61,989 nucleotides of DNA from Acidimicrobiaceae bacterium (GCA_003133685.1 PKYQ01000010.1:19465-81453); one strand, 5' to 3'. Positions 46,504 through 54,767 are shown, numbered from the stretch's first letter. Numbers and translations: made by a program. The notes: a model not told the origin generated them from the letters alone.

Positions 46504-46953
46504 GTGAGAGTTTCGACCAGGGGCGACTACGCCAGCCGAGCGCTGTTGAGTCTCGCCCTGGGCGCCGACCTCTCGGCGCCCACCTCGGTTCGTGACCTCG
46601 CCAATCGCACCGGCCTGCCCCAGCCGTACCTCGAACAGATCCTCTTGAGTCTGAAGGGCGTCGGTCTCGTGCGCTCCAAGCGCGGCGTCGGCGGCGGCTA
46701 CGTACTGGCGCGACCGGCTGAGCGCATCACACTCGCCGAGATCGTGGCGGCGGTCGATGGACCAATCGTGGCGGGCGACTTCGGTGAGCCCCACAAGGAC
46801 GGCGCGTGCGATCACGAGGGTCAGTGCGTGCTCCTCGGCGTCTGGGCCGACGTCGGAAATCACATGCGAGAGCACTTGTCGAGCTTCACGTTGGCCGACA
46901 TGGTCACCCAAGCGCGCGGCGGTCGCGCGGTCCAGCGCACCCACAGCGCCTAA
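46504..46953 (+). CDS. Rrf2-family transcriptional regulator
   Basis: 149 aa. N-terminal winged helix: MRVSTRGDYASRALLSLAL, SVRDLANRTGLPQPYLEQIL, then the wing VRSKRGVGGGYVLARPAERITL. Family members sense Fe-S status, NO or Cys through a Cys triad (IscR, NsrR). Here only two Cys appear in the usual loop (CDHEGQC) and the third is missing, so cluster binding would need another ligand. It lies between bpa (divergent) and a sigma factor gene (same strand, 133 bp downstream), whose promoter has a small dyad. Confidence 0.88.
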   Translation: MRVSTRGDYASRALLSLALGADLSAPTSVRDLANRTGLPQPYLEQILLSLKGVGLVRSKRGVGGGYVLARPAERITLAEIVAAVDGPIVAGDFGEPHKDGACDHEGQCVLLGVWADVGNHMREHLSSFTLADMVTQARGGRAVQRTHSA

Positions 46954-46987
46954 CTCGAATTCTTACGATTTTCAAAGGAAACGGGCC

Positions 46988-47016
46988 TTGAAGAACGCCA
47001 AACGGCGTGGTAAATT
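46988..47016 (+). promoter_or_regulatory. Sigma-70-type promoter of the sigma factor gene with a dyad in its spacer
   Basis: TTGAAG (-35), 17 nt, TAAATT (-10). The spacer holds ACGCC AAAC GGCGT (46995-47008), a small inverted repeat well placed for a repressor. The transcript would start near 47023 with a 64-nt leader. Confidence 0.6.
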
Positions 47017-47086
47017 AGGCAGACGTTCGTAGGAGAAATTACCGTCCACGGGCGAGTTGTCTATGAATTGAAGTGAGGAGATTCAA

Positions 47087-47938
47087 ATGATTGCCACCCC
47101 CCGACGATCAGCAGTGAATACCAACGACATGTTGGGTCTCTTGATGAGAGACCTTGACCGTTACCCCATGCCCAACTACGACGAACAGGTCGAACTCGCC
47201 AAGCGCGTGACGGCCGGCGACGAAGAGGCCAAGAAGCAGATGGTCGCGGCCAATCTTCGACTGGTCTTGCACTGGGCCCGTCGCTACCAGGACCGCGGCG
47301 TCGAGATGGTCGACCTCGTCCAGGAGGGCACGTTCGGACTCCTGCGCGCCGTCGAGAAGTTCGACTGGGAGCGCGGCTTCAAGTTCTCCACGTACGCCAC
47401 CTGGTGGATTCGCCAAGCACTGCAGCGCGCCGTGCAACAGCACGGTCGCACTATCCGCATTCCTCTCGAAGTCGGTGAGCAACTCCAGCGCCTCGAGGCG
47501 ACCACGGCCGAACTGACCTCGATCTTCGGTCGCAAACCGACCGACGACGAGTTGACCGAAGCCACCGGTATGTCAAAGGCCGTGCGCGACAACCTGCACG
47601 GACTCGCTGGCGTGACGGCCAGTCTCGATCAGCCGGCGTCGTCCGATTCCGCGACCACCTTGGGTGACCTCGTGGCCCCGAGCCAGCACGACTGGGTCGG
47701 TGACATCGAGCAGACCATGATGGACGACCAACTCCACGGCGCACTCGAGAAACTGAACGAACTGCAGCGAGAGGTGCTGAGCCTGCGCTTCGGACTGAAC
47801 GGGGCCACTCCCCTCTCACTCCAGGCCACGGCCACGAAGATGGACATCGGCGTTCGACGAGTCCGTCGCGCTGAGGAAGAGGCGCTGGCACTGCTTCGCG
47901 AGGACTCGGCCGTACTGGCCGCGCGCGAAGTCGCCTAG
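47087..47938 (+). CDS. Sigma-70 family RNA polymerase sigma factor, group-2 like
   Basis: 283 aa with regions 1.2, 2, 3 and 4 but no region 1.1. Region 2 is classical: NLRLVLHWARRYQDRGVEMV, DLVQEGTFGLLRAVEKFDW, FKFSTYATWWIRQALQRAV. Region 4.2, which reads the -35 box, departs from consensus: VTRERIRQIEAKAL is replaced by IGVRRVRRAEEEAL, so the positions of E. coli R584, E585 and Q589 become V, R and R. A different -35 preference is expected. GAGGAG lies 6 nt before the ATG. Its stop overlaps the rluD stop on the other strand (CTAG). Confidence 0.87.
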   Translation: MIATPRRSAVNTNDMLGLLMRDLDRYPMPNYDEQVELAKRVTAGDEEAKKQMVAANLRLVLHWARRYQDRGVEMVDLVQEGTFGLLRAVEKFDWERGFKFSTYATWWIRQALQRAVQQHGRTIRIPLEVGEQLQRLEATTAELTSIFGRKPTDDELTEATGMSKAVRDNLHGLAGVTASLDQPASSDSATTLGDLVAPSQHDWVGDIEQTMMDDQLHGALEKLNELQREVLSLRFGLNGATPLSLQATATKMDIGVRRVRRAEEEALALLREDSAVLAAREVA

Positions 47939-48909
47939 AACTCCACCGACTCCGGCACCAGTACTCGCAGATCTGCCGGCAACGGCACGCTGGTCGTTAT
48001 CCACTCGTCACTGCGCGGGTGGGCAAAGGCCAGCGTCGTCGAGTGCAAGAAGAACCGGTCCTCCGCCAGGCGCTTCTCGCGCCGATGACCGTAGCGCGGG
48101 TCATTCACGACCGGGTGACCGATGGTCGCCAGGTGCACGCGGATCTGATGGGTCCGTCCCGTATCGAGCTGCAAGCGCAGCAGGGTCATCGCGTGCGGCT
48201 TTTCAATGCGCGCGATGACCTCATAGCCGGTGCGCGCCGCTCGGCCGTCTGAACGCACCGCCATGACGGTCGGCGTCCTCGTCGATCGTCCGATCGGTGC
48301 GTCGACGATGCCTCGTTCCTCGGCGACGTGGCCCTCCACCATTCCGTAGTAGGTCCGTTCCATGAGGCGCTCGGCCAACTGGATGCTCAGATTCGAAAAA
48401 CCTTCGGGCGTCTTGGCGACGACGAGGACACCCGAGGTTCCCTTGTCCAATCGGTGCACGATGCCCGGACGCATGGGATCACACCGTCCCTCGTCACTGA
48501 GATCGCGCATTTGGGGGTAGAGGGCCAACAGACCGGCCACCAACGTGCCGTCGCGGTGTCCGGCACCGGGGTGCACGACCTGACCGGGTGCCTTATTGAC
48601 GACCGCGAAGTCGTCGTCGTCGAGCACGACGTCGACCGACACGCTCGGGTCCGCCTCGACGTTGGCACTCTCCGGGGCCGGCAGGACCGCCACGAGATGT
48701 CGACCTTCGCGCACTGGAGTCGAGGACTTCACGATCACCTTGTCGTCCAACGTGACCGCGCCACTCGCGATGATGTCGTTCGTCTCGGAGCGCGAAAGTC
48801 CGGTCAGCAGCGCGAGCACGCGATCGAGGCGAATCTCGTCGAGGGTGCCCGGAATGATGAGATCCAAGACCTCTCCGTCGAACGCGTCCAGGACGTCGTC
48901 GTCACTCAC
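47935..48909 (-). CDS. rluD: RluA/RluD-family 23S rRNA pseudouridine synthase
   Basis: 324 aa. An N-terminal S4 RNA-binding domain (RLDRVLALLTGLSRSETNDI) is followed by the synthase domain with the catalytic Asp in GIVHRLDKGTSGVLVVAKT. GRTHQIRVHLATIGHPVVND is the second signature. The exact uridine target cannot be read from sequence. The GTG start overlaps the lspA stop as GTGA; the lspA-rluD order is widely conserved. Confidence 0.92.
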   Translation of the reverse strand: MSDDDVLDAFDGEVLDLIIPGTLDEIRLDRVLALLTGLSRSETNDIIASGAVTLDDKVIVKSSTPVREGRHLVAVLPAPESANVEADPSVSVDVVLDDDDFAVVNKAPGQVVHPGAGHRDGTLVAGLLALYPQMRDLSDEGRCDPMRPGIVHRLDKGTSGVLVVAKTPEGFSNLSIQLAERLMERTYYGMVEGHVAEERGIVDAPIGRSTRTPTVMAVRSDGRAARTGYEVIARIEKPHAMTLLRLQLDTGRTHQIRVHLATIGHPVVNDPRYGHRREKRLAEDRFFLHSTTLAFAHPRSDEWITTSVPLPADLRVLVPESVEF

Positions 48910-49376
48910 GAGAGCAACTTCTCGCCCGTGAGAGCGGCCACGAGCAGTACTACGAAGCCGCCGGTGATCGCCCCGTCGGCGAGGTTGAAGACGGGAAATG
49001 ACCCCAGGGCGATGAAGTCGGTCACTCGATGGGGACTGGCTGAGAGTCGATCGACGATGTTCGCGACGCCACCGCCGAGCAGCAGACCAAAGCCGATCGT
49101 GGGAAGACCTCGTCGGGCGTTCAGTCCGACGACCACGACCACGACGGCGACCACGACGGTCCCGATCGTGGTGAGGAGTGTCCTCGATTGGTTGAACGAG
49201 AACGAGATGCCCGAGTTGTACTGGAGTCGCAGCCAGATCGCGCCGCCCACGTGGATCGCGTGCTTGGCGAGGGCGTGGCGAGCCCAGACCTTGGAGAGTG
49301 CGTCGATCGCCGTCACGACGAGGGCGATCACGATGACCGTGTAATTGATCCGATCAATTAGACGCTTGCGCGACAC
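48906..49376 (-). CDS. lspA: Lipoprotein signal peptidase (signal peptidase II)
   Basis: 156 aa with four membrane helices. Family motifs: LQYNSGISFSF, LLLGGGVANIVDRL with the first catalytic Asp region, and FPVFNLADGAITGG with the second. It cleaves prolipoprotein signal peptides, such as that of the lipoprotein at 23.8 kb. I use the GTG giving MSRKRLIDRIN, which overlaps the upstream gene by 19 nt; longer versions add non-homologous residues. Confidence 0.92.
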   Translation of the reverse strand: MSRKRLIDRINYTVIVIALVVTAIDALSKVWARHALAKHAIHVGGAIWLRLQYNSGISFSFNQSRTLLTTIGTVVVAVVVVVVGLNARRGLPTIGFGLLLGGGVANIVDRLSASPHRVTDFIALGSFPVFNLADGAITGGFVVLLVAALTGEKLLS

Positions 49377-50365
49377 GAGACACACATAAAGACCGGCAGC
49401 TGGGCCAGCAGGCGAGGCTTCGAGATGGCCTCGTAGCACTCGTCGCAGCGCCCGTAACTGCGGTCATCGATTCGCGCGAGCGCGACGTCAATCTCATCGA
49501 CCTTCAGGCGAAGCAGCGAAGCCAGGTCTTTCTTCTGGTCCCGCTGGATGTCGGACGCCACGCTGCTCCCGTCCTCGTCGTCGTATTCGAGTCGTTCACG
49601 GTCGACCAACATCTCATCGGCTTCGGACTCCATCACGACGATGTCGTTGTTGGTGGCGCCTCGCGTCTCGAGCAGGAGACGACGAAGTTCCTCGAGGAAC
49701 TCGGGCTCGTCGGCGTAGGGCTTGGAATGCATCTTTCGCTCGAGGGCTTCGAGGCGCTTTCGCTCTTCAGCCTCGCGACGATCCTGACGCTTGAGCTCCT
49801 CTTGGTTGCGTCGCTCGATCTCACGGATCTTTCGCTGCTTCTCGGCCTCGACGGCCTTGCGCTTCGCGTCGACCTCACGTTGCTTCTTCGCCTCGGTGGC
49901 GGCCTTCTCGCGGGCCTTGCGCTGCACTTCGCGTTCTTTGGCGGCGGCCTTGGCCTTGGCGTCACGTTCCTTCTTCGCCTTGGCGGCAGCCAGGGCCTTG
50001 GCCTTGGCGGCGCCGGCCTTCGCCTTGGCGGCGGCTTTGGCCTTGGTCTCGCGCTCTTTGAGGAGTTTCGAGGCGGCGGCGGCCTTGGCCTTGGCGGCGG
50101 CGACCTTCTTAGCCGCCGCGGCCCTTTGTGCCGCGTTCAGCGTCGCGATCTTCTTCACGGGCTTAGCGGGCGCCTTTTTGGCGATCGGCTTCTTCGGGGC
50201 GGCCTTTTTGGCGAGGACCTTCTTCATCGCCTTCTTCGGCGCGGCCTTGGTCGCCACGCGACGCTTCGGCGCGGCCTTTTTGGCCGGGGCCTTCGTGACC
50301 ACGCTCTTCTTAGGCGCCGACTTCTTGGCCGGAGCCTTTTTCGTGGTTTTTCCTGTGGACGGCAT
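49358..50365 (-). CDS. DksA/TraR-type zinc finger protein with a long Lys/Ala-rich histone-H1-like N-terminus
   Basis: 335 aa. Residues 1 to about 130 are KAPAKK/AAPKK-type repeats like histone H1 tails. About 130-215 is a charged coiled coil (AKAKKERDAKAKAAAKERE and on). The C-terminal ~110 residues are DksA/TraR: two helices and a C4 zinc finger with Cys307, Cys310, Cys328 and Cys331. The tail probably binds DNA or RNA nonspecifically, the C-terminus probably RNA polymerase. I recall Lys-rich DksA-like proteins next to lspA in other actinobacteria. GAGGAG lies 8 nt before the ATG. Confidence 0.85.
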   Translation of the reverse strand: MPSTGKTTKKAPAKKSAPKKSVVTKAPAKKAAPKRRVATKAAPKKAMKKVLAKKAAPKKPIAKKAPAKPVKKIATLNAAQRAAAAKKVAAAKAKAAAASKLLKERETKAKAAAKAKAGAAKAKALAAAKAKKERDAKAKAAAKEREVQRKAREKAATEAKKQREVDAKRKAVEAEKQRKIREIERRNQEELKRQDRREAEERKRLEALERKMHSKPYADEPEFLEELRRLLLETRGATNNDIVVMESEADEMLVDRERLEYDDEDGSSVASDIQRDQKKDLASLLRLKVDEIDVALARIDDRSYGRCDECYEAISKPRLLAQLPVFMCVSCRASV

Positions 50366-50402
50366 GGCTAACTCCTCGACGTTGCACAACAAGTGCGCGC
50401 CG

Positions 50403-50408
50403 ACCCTA
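50403..50408 (-). promoter_or_regulatory. Candidate -10 box of the dksA-like gene
   Basis: Minus-strand TAGGGT, about 37 nt before the ATG; this gene has a ribosome-binding site, so its mRNA would carry a short leader. Confidence 0.35.
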
Positions 50409-50424
50409 CCAGTTTGAGCGGAAG

Positions 50425-51141
50425 TTACAGTCGATCATCGTGTGACGGCGCCTCAAAATTCAACACCTGACCGACACCCTGGTCCGAAACGGGCGCCGGG
50501 GCCGGTGGTGGTTTGATGGGTCGAGGTGCGGGAGCGGGCTCGGCCACGGAACTCACCGACGCGCGCCCACCGCCGACCTGCAACGAACTCTCCACCCAAC
50601 GCGAGAACTCCGCGAGCGCGCCACCGAGACGCTTGCGCTCCGTATCGAGTTGTCGCGTCAGAGTCTCCACGTCTTCGCTCAGTCGTTGCTTAAGTCCGTT
50701 CAAGCGATTGACTTCGTCCTCGGCCCGACTGCGGGCCTCGGCAACGATCTCGCGGGCCCGTTCCTGGGCGCCGCTCGTCATTTCGTGCGCCTTGTTCTCG
50801 GCATCCTGCTGGGTCTGCTCGATGAACTGCTGGGCCATGGCGATCATCGCGGTCACCTGTTCGGCGCCGGTGACGCTGATATGGCGCGGGGTCTGCGAGA
50901 GAGCGGGAGCCGGTGCCGGGGCGTCGCTCGATGGTCGTGCGTCGAGTTGGTTTATCCGCTCACCGGCCTGTCGCAACTGCTGGCGCTGTTGTTGGACCAG
51001 TTCTTTGAGCTGGTGCACCTCGCCCGAGAGACGCTCGAGGAAGTCGTCGACCTCGTCAACGTTGTAACCCCGGACTCCGATTTTGAACGCCACCGTATCG
51101 ATGGCGTCGAGCGCTGAGTAAGCGGAATCCGTACTATCCAT
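50425..51141 (-). CDS. divIVA: DivIVA/Wag31-type polar growth and division protein
   Basis: 238 aa. The N-terminal membrane-binding DivIVA domain reads VAFKIGVRGYNVDEVDDFLE at about residues 17-36, then a long coiled coil to about 70. A Pro/Ala linker comes next, then a second coiled coil (AENKAHEMTSGAQERAREIV onward) and a Pro-rich tail. It recruits wall-growth machinery at poles and septa in actinobacteria. TAGGGT lies 6 nt before the ATG, so it is a separate leaderless unit downstream of yggT. Confidence 0.92.
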   Translation of the reverse strand: MDSTDSAYSALDAIDTVAFKIGVRGYNVDEVDDFLERLSGEVHQLKELVQQQRQQLRQAGERINQLDARPSSDAPAPAPALSQTPRHISVTGAEQVTAMIAMAQQFIEQTQQDAENKAHEMTSGAQERAREIVAEARSRAEDEVNRLNGLKQRLSEDVETLTRQLDTERKRLGGALAEFSRWVESSLQVGGGRASVSSVAEPAPAPRPIKPPPAPAPVSDQGVGQVLNFEAPSHDDRL

Positions 51142-51147
51142 GCACTC

Positions 51148-51153
51148 ACCCTA
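51148..51153 (-). promoter_or_regulatory. Leaderless -10 box of divIVA
   Basis: Minus-strand TAGGGT, 6 nt before the ATG of divIVA, in the 47-bp gap after yggT. Confidence 0.55.
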
Positions 51154-51188
51154 CTGCCCTCATTGTCGCGAATCGATGAATTGACGAC

Positions 51189-51431
51189 TCAGATGTAGGC
51201 GCGGATGATCGAGAGAATGACGACCGCCACCAAGGGCGAGAAATCGATGCCCGAGCGCGTGCGCGGCACGATTTGACGAAGCGGTCGAAGCACCGGCTCG
51301 GTCAATTTCGCGAGCACGCGTTGGGTCGTCGCCAAACCGTCGCTCGAACTATGGGGCGGAAACCAACTAAGTACGGCGGCGGCCACGAAGACCAGGATGT
51401 ACAGCGTGATGAGATCCTGGACAAATCTCAT
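51189..51431 (-). CDS. yggT: YggT-family small membrane protein
   Basis: 80 aa with two membrane helices (LITLYILVFVAAAVLSW and FSPLVAVVILSIIRAYI) around the conserved TEPVLRPLRQIVP segment. The family lies between sepF and divIVA in many Gram-positives; a division-associated role is inferred from context. The ATG overlaps the sepF stop as ATGA. Confidence 0.9.
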   Translation of the reverse strand: MRFVQDLITLYILVFVAAAVLSWFPPHSSSDGLATTQRVLAKLTEPVLRPLRQIVPRTRSGIDFSPLVAVVILSIIRAYI

Positions 51432-52024
51432 GCGTTGCCGAGATCGCGGTAGTTCGCCTCTCGCAGTCGATCCTTCGCTTCGGGGCCCAGGTGCATACCT
51501 TGGGGACTCATGAGATACAGGCTGTTACCGAGGATCTCGATCTTCGCGTTCAACGCGTAGGCCGTCCCGGAGGCGAAGTCCACGAGTCGACGACCGAGAT
51601 TCGGATCGACCGAGTTCACGTTGAGTACGACGGCGCGATTCGATCGCAGGAGGTCGGTGATGCGTCGCGACTCGTCGTAGCTGCGCGGCGCGAATATCGC
51701 CACGTCGCGCTCGGGTGAGAACGACGAGACACCGCGCGGCGCCGCGCTCGTCATTGGTCGCACCCGTGGGGCCTGGCCCGAGGAGTCGAGCACGGAGATC
51801 GACGAGGGGCGCGGCGTCGAGATCGGACGCAGCGGCGCCGAGTTCGACGACGACGTCGGGAACTGTCGAGCGCTCGAGGGCGGCGCACTCCACTCTGGCT
51901 CGACCTCGTCGATGACGGAGTCCGTGAAGGGACGCGCCGGCGCCGATCCGGTCGAGCCGTACTCCCCGTATTCGTCTTCGATGAGGCCGAGGAATCCTAA
52001 GAACCCGCGCAACTTATCTTTCAT
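51428..52024 (-). CDS. sepF: Cell division protein SepF
   Basis: 198 aa. An N-terminal amphipathic membrane anchor (MKDKLRGFLGFLGLIEDEYG), a Ser/Pro-rich linker to about 95, and the SepF globular domain (IFAPRSYDESRRITDLL, VVLNVNSVDPNLGRRLVDF, ILGNSLYLMSP). It tethers FtsZ to the membrane in bacteria that lack FtsA. I chose the second ATG because AAGGAG lies 6 nt before it. Confidence 0.95.
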   Translation of the reverse strand: MKDKLRGFLGFLGLIEDEYGEYGSTGSAPARPFTDSVIDEVEPEWSAPPSSARQFPTSSSNSAPLRPISTPRPSSISVLDSSGQAPRVRPMTSAAPRGVSSFSPERDVAIFAPRSYDESRRITDLLRSNRAVVLNVNSVDPNLGRRLVDFASGTAYALNAKIEILGNSLYLMSPQGMHLGPEAKDRLREANYRDLGNA

Positions 52025-52065
52025 CGACATCTCCTTGCGGTTCCGGCGCTTTGCACCATGTTAGG

Positions 52066-52755
52066 TCAGGAGGCGACGTGAGCGACCCGCTCCCCAAAGA
52101 GTGCGCGCCCGATCCGCAGTTCACTCGTGCCCAATTCACAAGCAATTTCCAAATCATCGCTCATTCCCATGGAACACTCCGCGAGCCCCAGATCGGCGCG
52201 CAGTGCCGCGAGATTCGTAAAGGCCGAACGGGCCGCCGTGCGACCAGGCGCCGCGACGGTCATGAGTCCACGAACGTCGAGCTCGAGATCACCCGCCCTT
52301 TGCACCAGCGCCGGCACCTCAGTCGCGGGCGCGCCGTTTCGCGTCACTCCCCCGGTGTAGTCAACCTGCACGTAGAGCACCGGGCGCTGAGGGCCCGACG
52401 CGATCTTTTCCAACTCTTTGAGCCGTGACACCGTGCACAGCACACCGGCACAGGTCGCAACTCGTGCGATCTTGTTCGACTGCAGTGGGCCCAAGAAGTG
52501 CCAGGAGAGATCGAGGTCGCGACTCTGGGCGTACTTCGTTTCGAGTTCGTCGACGTAATTCTCGCCGACGTCGACGAGTCCGTTCGCCGCGGCCGCGCGC
52601 ACGGCCTCGACGCCGAAGGTCTTCGTGACCGCGACGATACGAATCGTCGCGGGGTTTCGACCGGTCGCGGCAATCCGGGCGCGAAGGGTCGCTAAATTCT
52701 GACTGACGCGCGCGACGAGCTCGTGGTCAGCGAAGGAAGCTGGGAAGGTCGTCAT
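52066..52755 (-). CDS. yggS: YggS-family PLP-binding protein (pyridoxal phosphate homeostasis)
   Basis: About 229 aa, single-domain alanine-racemase fold. The PLP Lys is in [16 protein letters not shown]. Other motifs: [49 protein letters not shown]. It is commonly sited between ftsZ and sepF in actinobacteria. The ATG giving [13 protein letters not shown] overlaps the ftsZ 3' end by 29 nt; another ATG nine codons upstream is less likely. Confidence 0.9.
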   Translation of the reverse strand: MTTFPASFADHELVARVSQNLATLRARIAATGRNPATIRIVAVTKTFGVEAVRAAAANGLVDVGENYVDELETKYAQSRDLDLSWHFLGPLQSNKIARVATCAGVLCTVSRLKELEKIASGPQRPVLYVQVDYTGGVTRNGAPATEVPALVQRAGDLELDVRGLMTVAAPGRTAARSAFTNLAALRADLGLAECSMGMSDDLEIACELGTSELRIGRALFGERVAHVAS

Positions 52756-53815
52756 CGCCACCGACGTCGAAGAAGTCGTCATTGGTGGTGCTGGTGAAGA
52801 TGTCGCTCCGCGGGCCTTCGGTCATCGTGGGCTCAGACGTCGTGAGCGGTGAGACCTTCGCGGGCGCGTTGTGGTCGAAGCCCGCGGCGATGACCGTGAC
52901 GCGAACCGCGTCGCCAATCGAATCGTCGATGACGCTGCCGAAGATGATGTTGGCGTCGGGGTGCGCGACCGAGTGGATGATCTCGGCGGCCTGGGTAACT
53001 TCGGAGAGCGTGACGTCGGGACCACCGACTATGTTCATCAAGATGCCCCGGGCTCCGTCGATGGAGGCCTCCAGCAGGGGCGAGGTGATAGCGGCGCGTG
53101 CGGCGTTCACCGCCCGTCCTTCGCCGGTCGAGGTGCCCACGCCCATGATCGCGGTGCCGGCGTTTCGCATGATGGCGTTCACGTCGGCGAAGTCCGTGTT
53201 GATCAGTCCCGGCACAGTGATCAGGTCCGTCACGCCCTGCACGGCCGAGAGCAGGACGTCGTCGGCGATCTTGAAGGCGTCCAGCATCGACGTGTCGGCC
53301 GCGGTGACCGAGAGCAATCGGTCATTCGGGATGACAATGAGCGTGTCCACCTTTTCGCGCAGCGATTGGATGCCCTTTTCGGCCTGCGTGGCGCGACGCT
53401 TGCCCTCAAAAGAAAATGGCCGCGTGACCACGCCAATTGTCAATATGCCCAACCCGCGCGCGATCTCAGCGACGACGGGCGCGGCGCCCGTACCGGTGCC
53501 ACCGCCCTCACCGGCGGTGATGAAGACCATGTCGGTCTCCATCAGTGCTTCCTCGATCTCGCCGCGGTGGTCCTCGGCGGCCTGTCGTCCAATCTCCGGG
53601 TCACTCCCGGCGCCGAGTCCCTTAGTCAACTCACGTCCGATGTCAAGCTTCAGATCGGCCTCACTCATCAAGAGGGCCTGCGCGTCAGTGTTGGCGGCGA
53701 TGAATTCGATGTTGCGAAGTCCCGAAGAGATCATTCGATTTACTGCGTTCACGCCGCCTCCACCAACGCCGATGACTTTGATCACGGCGTGGTAATTGTT
53801 CTGACTGACACTCAT
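52727..53815 (-). CDS. ftsZ: Cell division protein FtsZ
   Basis: Tubulin-like GTPase forming the Z ring. 362 aa. The tubulin signature [12 protein letters not shown] is at residues 102-113, the T7 catalytic loop is [11 protein letters not shown], and the C-terminal binding peptide ends DDDLPSFLR. The linker is short. The ATG giving [11 protein letters not shown] is preceded by AAGGGGAG; an upstream ATG would add nine residues. It has its own promoter after ftsQ. Confidence 0.97.
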   Translation of the reverse strand: MSVSQNNYHAVIKVIGVGGGGVNAVNRMISSGLRNIEFIAANTDAQALLMSEADLKLDIGRELTKGLGAGSDPEIGRQAAEDHRGEIEEALMETDMVFITAGEGGGTGTGAAPVVAEIARGLGILTIGVVTRPFSFEGKRRATQAEKGIQSLREKVDTLIVIPNDRLLSVTAADTSMLDAFKIADDVLLSAVQGVTDLITVPGLINTDFADVNAIMRNAGTAIMGVGTSTGEGRAVNAARAAITSPLLEASIDGARGILMNIVGGPDVTLSEVTQAAEIIHSVAHPDANIIFGSVIDDSIGDAVRVTVIAAGFDHNAPAKVSPLTTSEPTMTEGPRSDIFTSTTNDDFFDVGGDDDLPSFLR

Positions 53816-53847
53816 GAACTCCCCTTGGGTTGACTCCTCCATTGTGT

Positions 53848-53868
53848 CGCACCTCTGACGAAGGTGCG
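53848..53868. repeat. Stem-loop in the ftsZ leader
   Basis: Perfect 7-bp arms CGCACCT and AGGTGCG with a 7-nt loop, about 33 nt upstream of the ftsZ start and within its predicted leader. Confidence 0.45.
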
Positions 53869-53893
53869 AACATTGGTGAACAAACGTCTTCGA

Positions 53894-53922
53894 AGGCTAG
53901 TCAGACCTTGGTTTTTGGTCAA
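53894..53922 (-). promoter_or_regulatory. Sigma-70-type promoter of ftsZ
   Basis: Minus strand TTGACC (-35), 17 nt, TAGCCT (-10), 8 bp after the ftsQ stop. Transcription would start near 53887, giving a leader of about 72 nt. Confidence 0.6.
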
Positions 53923-53930
53923 ATGGCACC

Positions 53931-54767
53931 CTACGACGGCGACCCTCCGGTGACCGCCAACTCGCCCGGAACCGTCGCGTCGACGACGTCGCCGGGGCGC
54001 AGTGTGCTGCGCGCGATCACCGACGCGATAGCGACGAACTTGGCGCGCAACTGCGTCGGCGGACCGAGGATAAAGGTCACCGGTGTCGTCATCCTTAGCG
54101 TCACCACGCCGTGATCGTCCTCGGTGACGACCGAGACCTGCGCGCTAAATGCCGGCGGCAACTGCGCCGCGACGAACGCCGCCGAACGGCCCGCGTGCGA
54201 GAAGGGCCAGAGCGCACTTCGCGCGTGGAGATAGTCCAGTGTCGGCAGATTCACGTGGAGCGGCGCCGCACCGAGATCGCGTCCTCCCCGATCGACGTAC
54301 TGCAACACGTGCTTGTCGTTGAACGCCACGGCGACCGCGGTGCTCTCGCGCACGGTGACCACGACGGTATTGGGCCAGTGCTTCGTGAGGCGCACTGCGT
54401 CGATCCAGGCGAATTGGGCCAGGTTCACCTTTATCGTCGCGGCGTTCACGTCCAGCATCGTCGGGTGCGCCTCGAGGCCCGAGGCGGCACTGACGAGCGC
54501 CAGGGGCTCGTGACGGACGCCGACGAAGGTGACGTGTTGGACGCGAAAGTAGGACTGGCGAAGTACCCACTCACCGGCGACCGCGAACGTGGCGAGCACC
54601 AACGCGGTGACCGCGACGAATCGTACGAAGCGAAAGCGCCGACGCCCGGGCCTTCGCGTCGAGCGCTCCTCGCCTCGATCACGGTGATCGGATCGATTCG
54701 ATGCGCGGGGTCGCGCCATGACAACAGTCGCAGCACGTTCACGCGTGGTGCGCGACGCCCGACTCAC
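53931..54767 (-). CDS. ftsQ: Cell division protein FtsQ
   Basis: 278 aa bitopic divisome protein. A basic cytosolic N-terminus is followed by one helix (FVAVTALVLATFAVAGEWVL, about residues 50-69). Next come a POTRA domain (FRVQHVTFVGVRHEPLALVS) and the beta domain with WIDAVRLTKHWPNTVVVTVRE. The GTG start overlaps the murB stop as GTGA; an internal ATG at residue 17 is the alternative. Confidence 0.9.
   Translation of the reverse strand: MSRASRTTRERAATVVMARPRASNRSDHRDRGEERSTRRPGRRRFRFVRFVAVTALVLATFAVAGEWVLRQSYFRVQHVTFVGVRHEPLALVSAASGLEAHPTMLDVNAATIKVNLAQFAWIDAVRLTKHWPNTVVVTVRESTAVAVAFNDKHVLQYVDRGGRDLGAAPLHVNLPTLDYLHARSALWPFSHAGRSAAFVAAQLPPAFSAQVSVVTEDDHGVVTLRMTTPVTFILGPPTQLRAKFVAIASVIARSTLRPGDVVDATVPGELAVTGGSPS

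Noticed and set aside
45940-46944. Long minus-strand frame of 334 codons covering bpa and the whole Rrf2 gene
   Set aside because: Only the last ~161 codons show Bpa homology; the upstream part is antisense to a well-supported Rrf2 gene. The start was moved to the GTG at 46425.
46988-47032. Tiny basic frame starting TTG (KNAKRRGKLGRRS) before the sigma factor gene
   Set aside because: It coincides exactly with a good -35/-10 promoter, has no convincing ribosome-binding site and only 14 codons.
49700-50400. Long plus-strand frames (over 200 codons) antisense to the dksA-like gene
   Set aside because: They are the reverse reading of Lys/Ala codons, giving Leu/Gly/Phe-rich low-complexity sequence without motifs.
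52782-53833. Two plus-strand frames of more than 300 codons antisense to ftsZ
   Set aside because: ftsZ on the minus strand is certain; the antisense frames arise from its codon bias and have no known domain.
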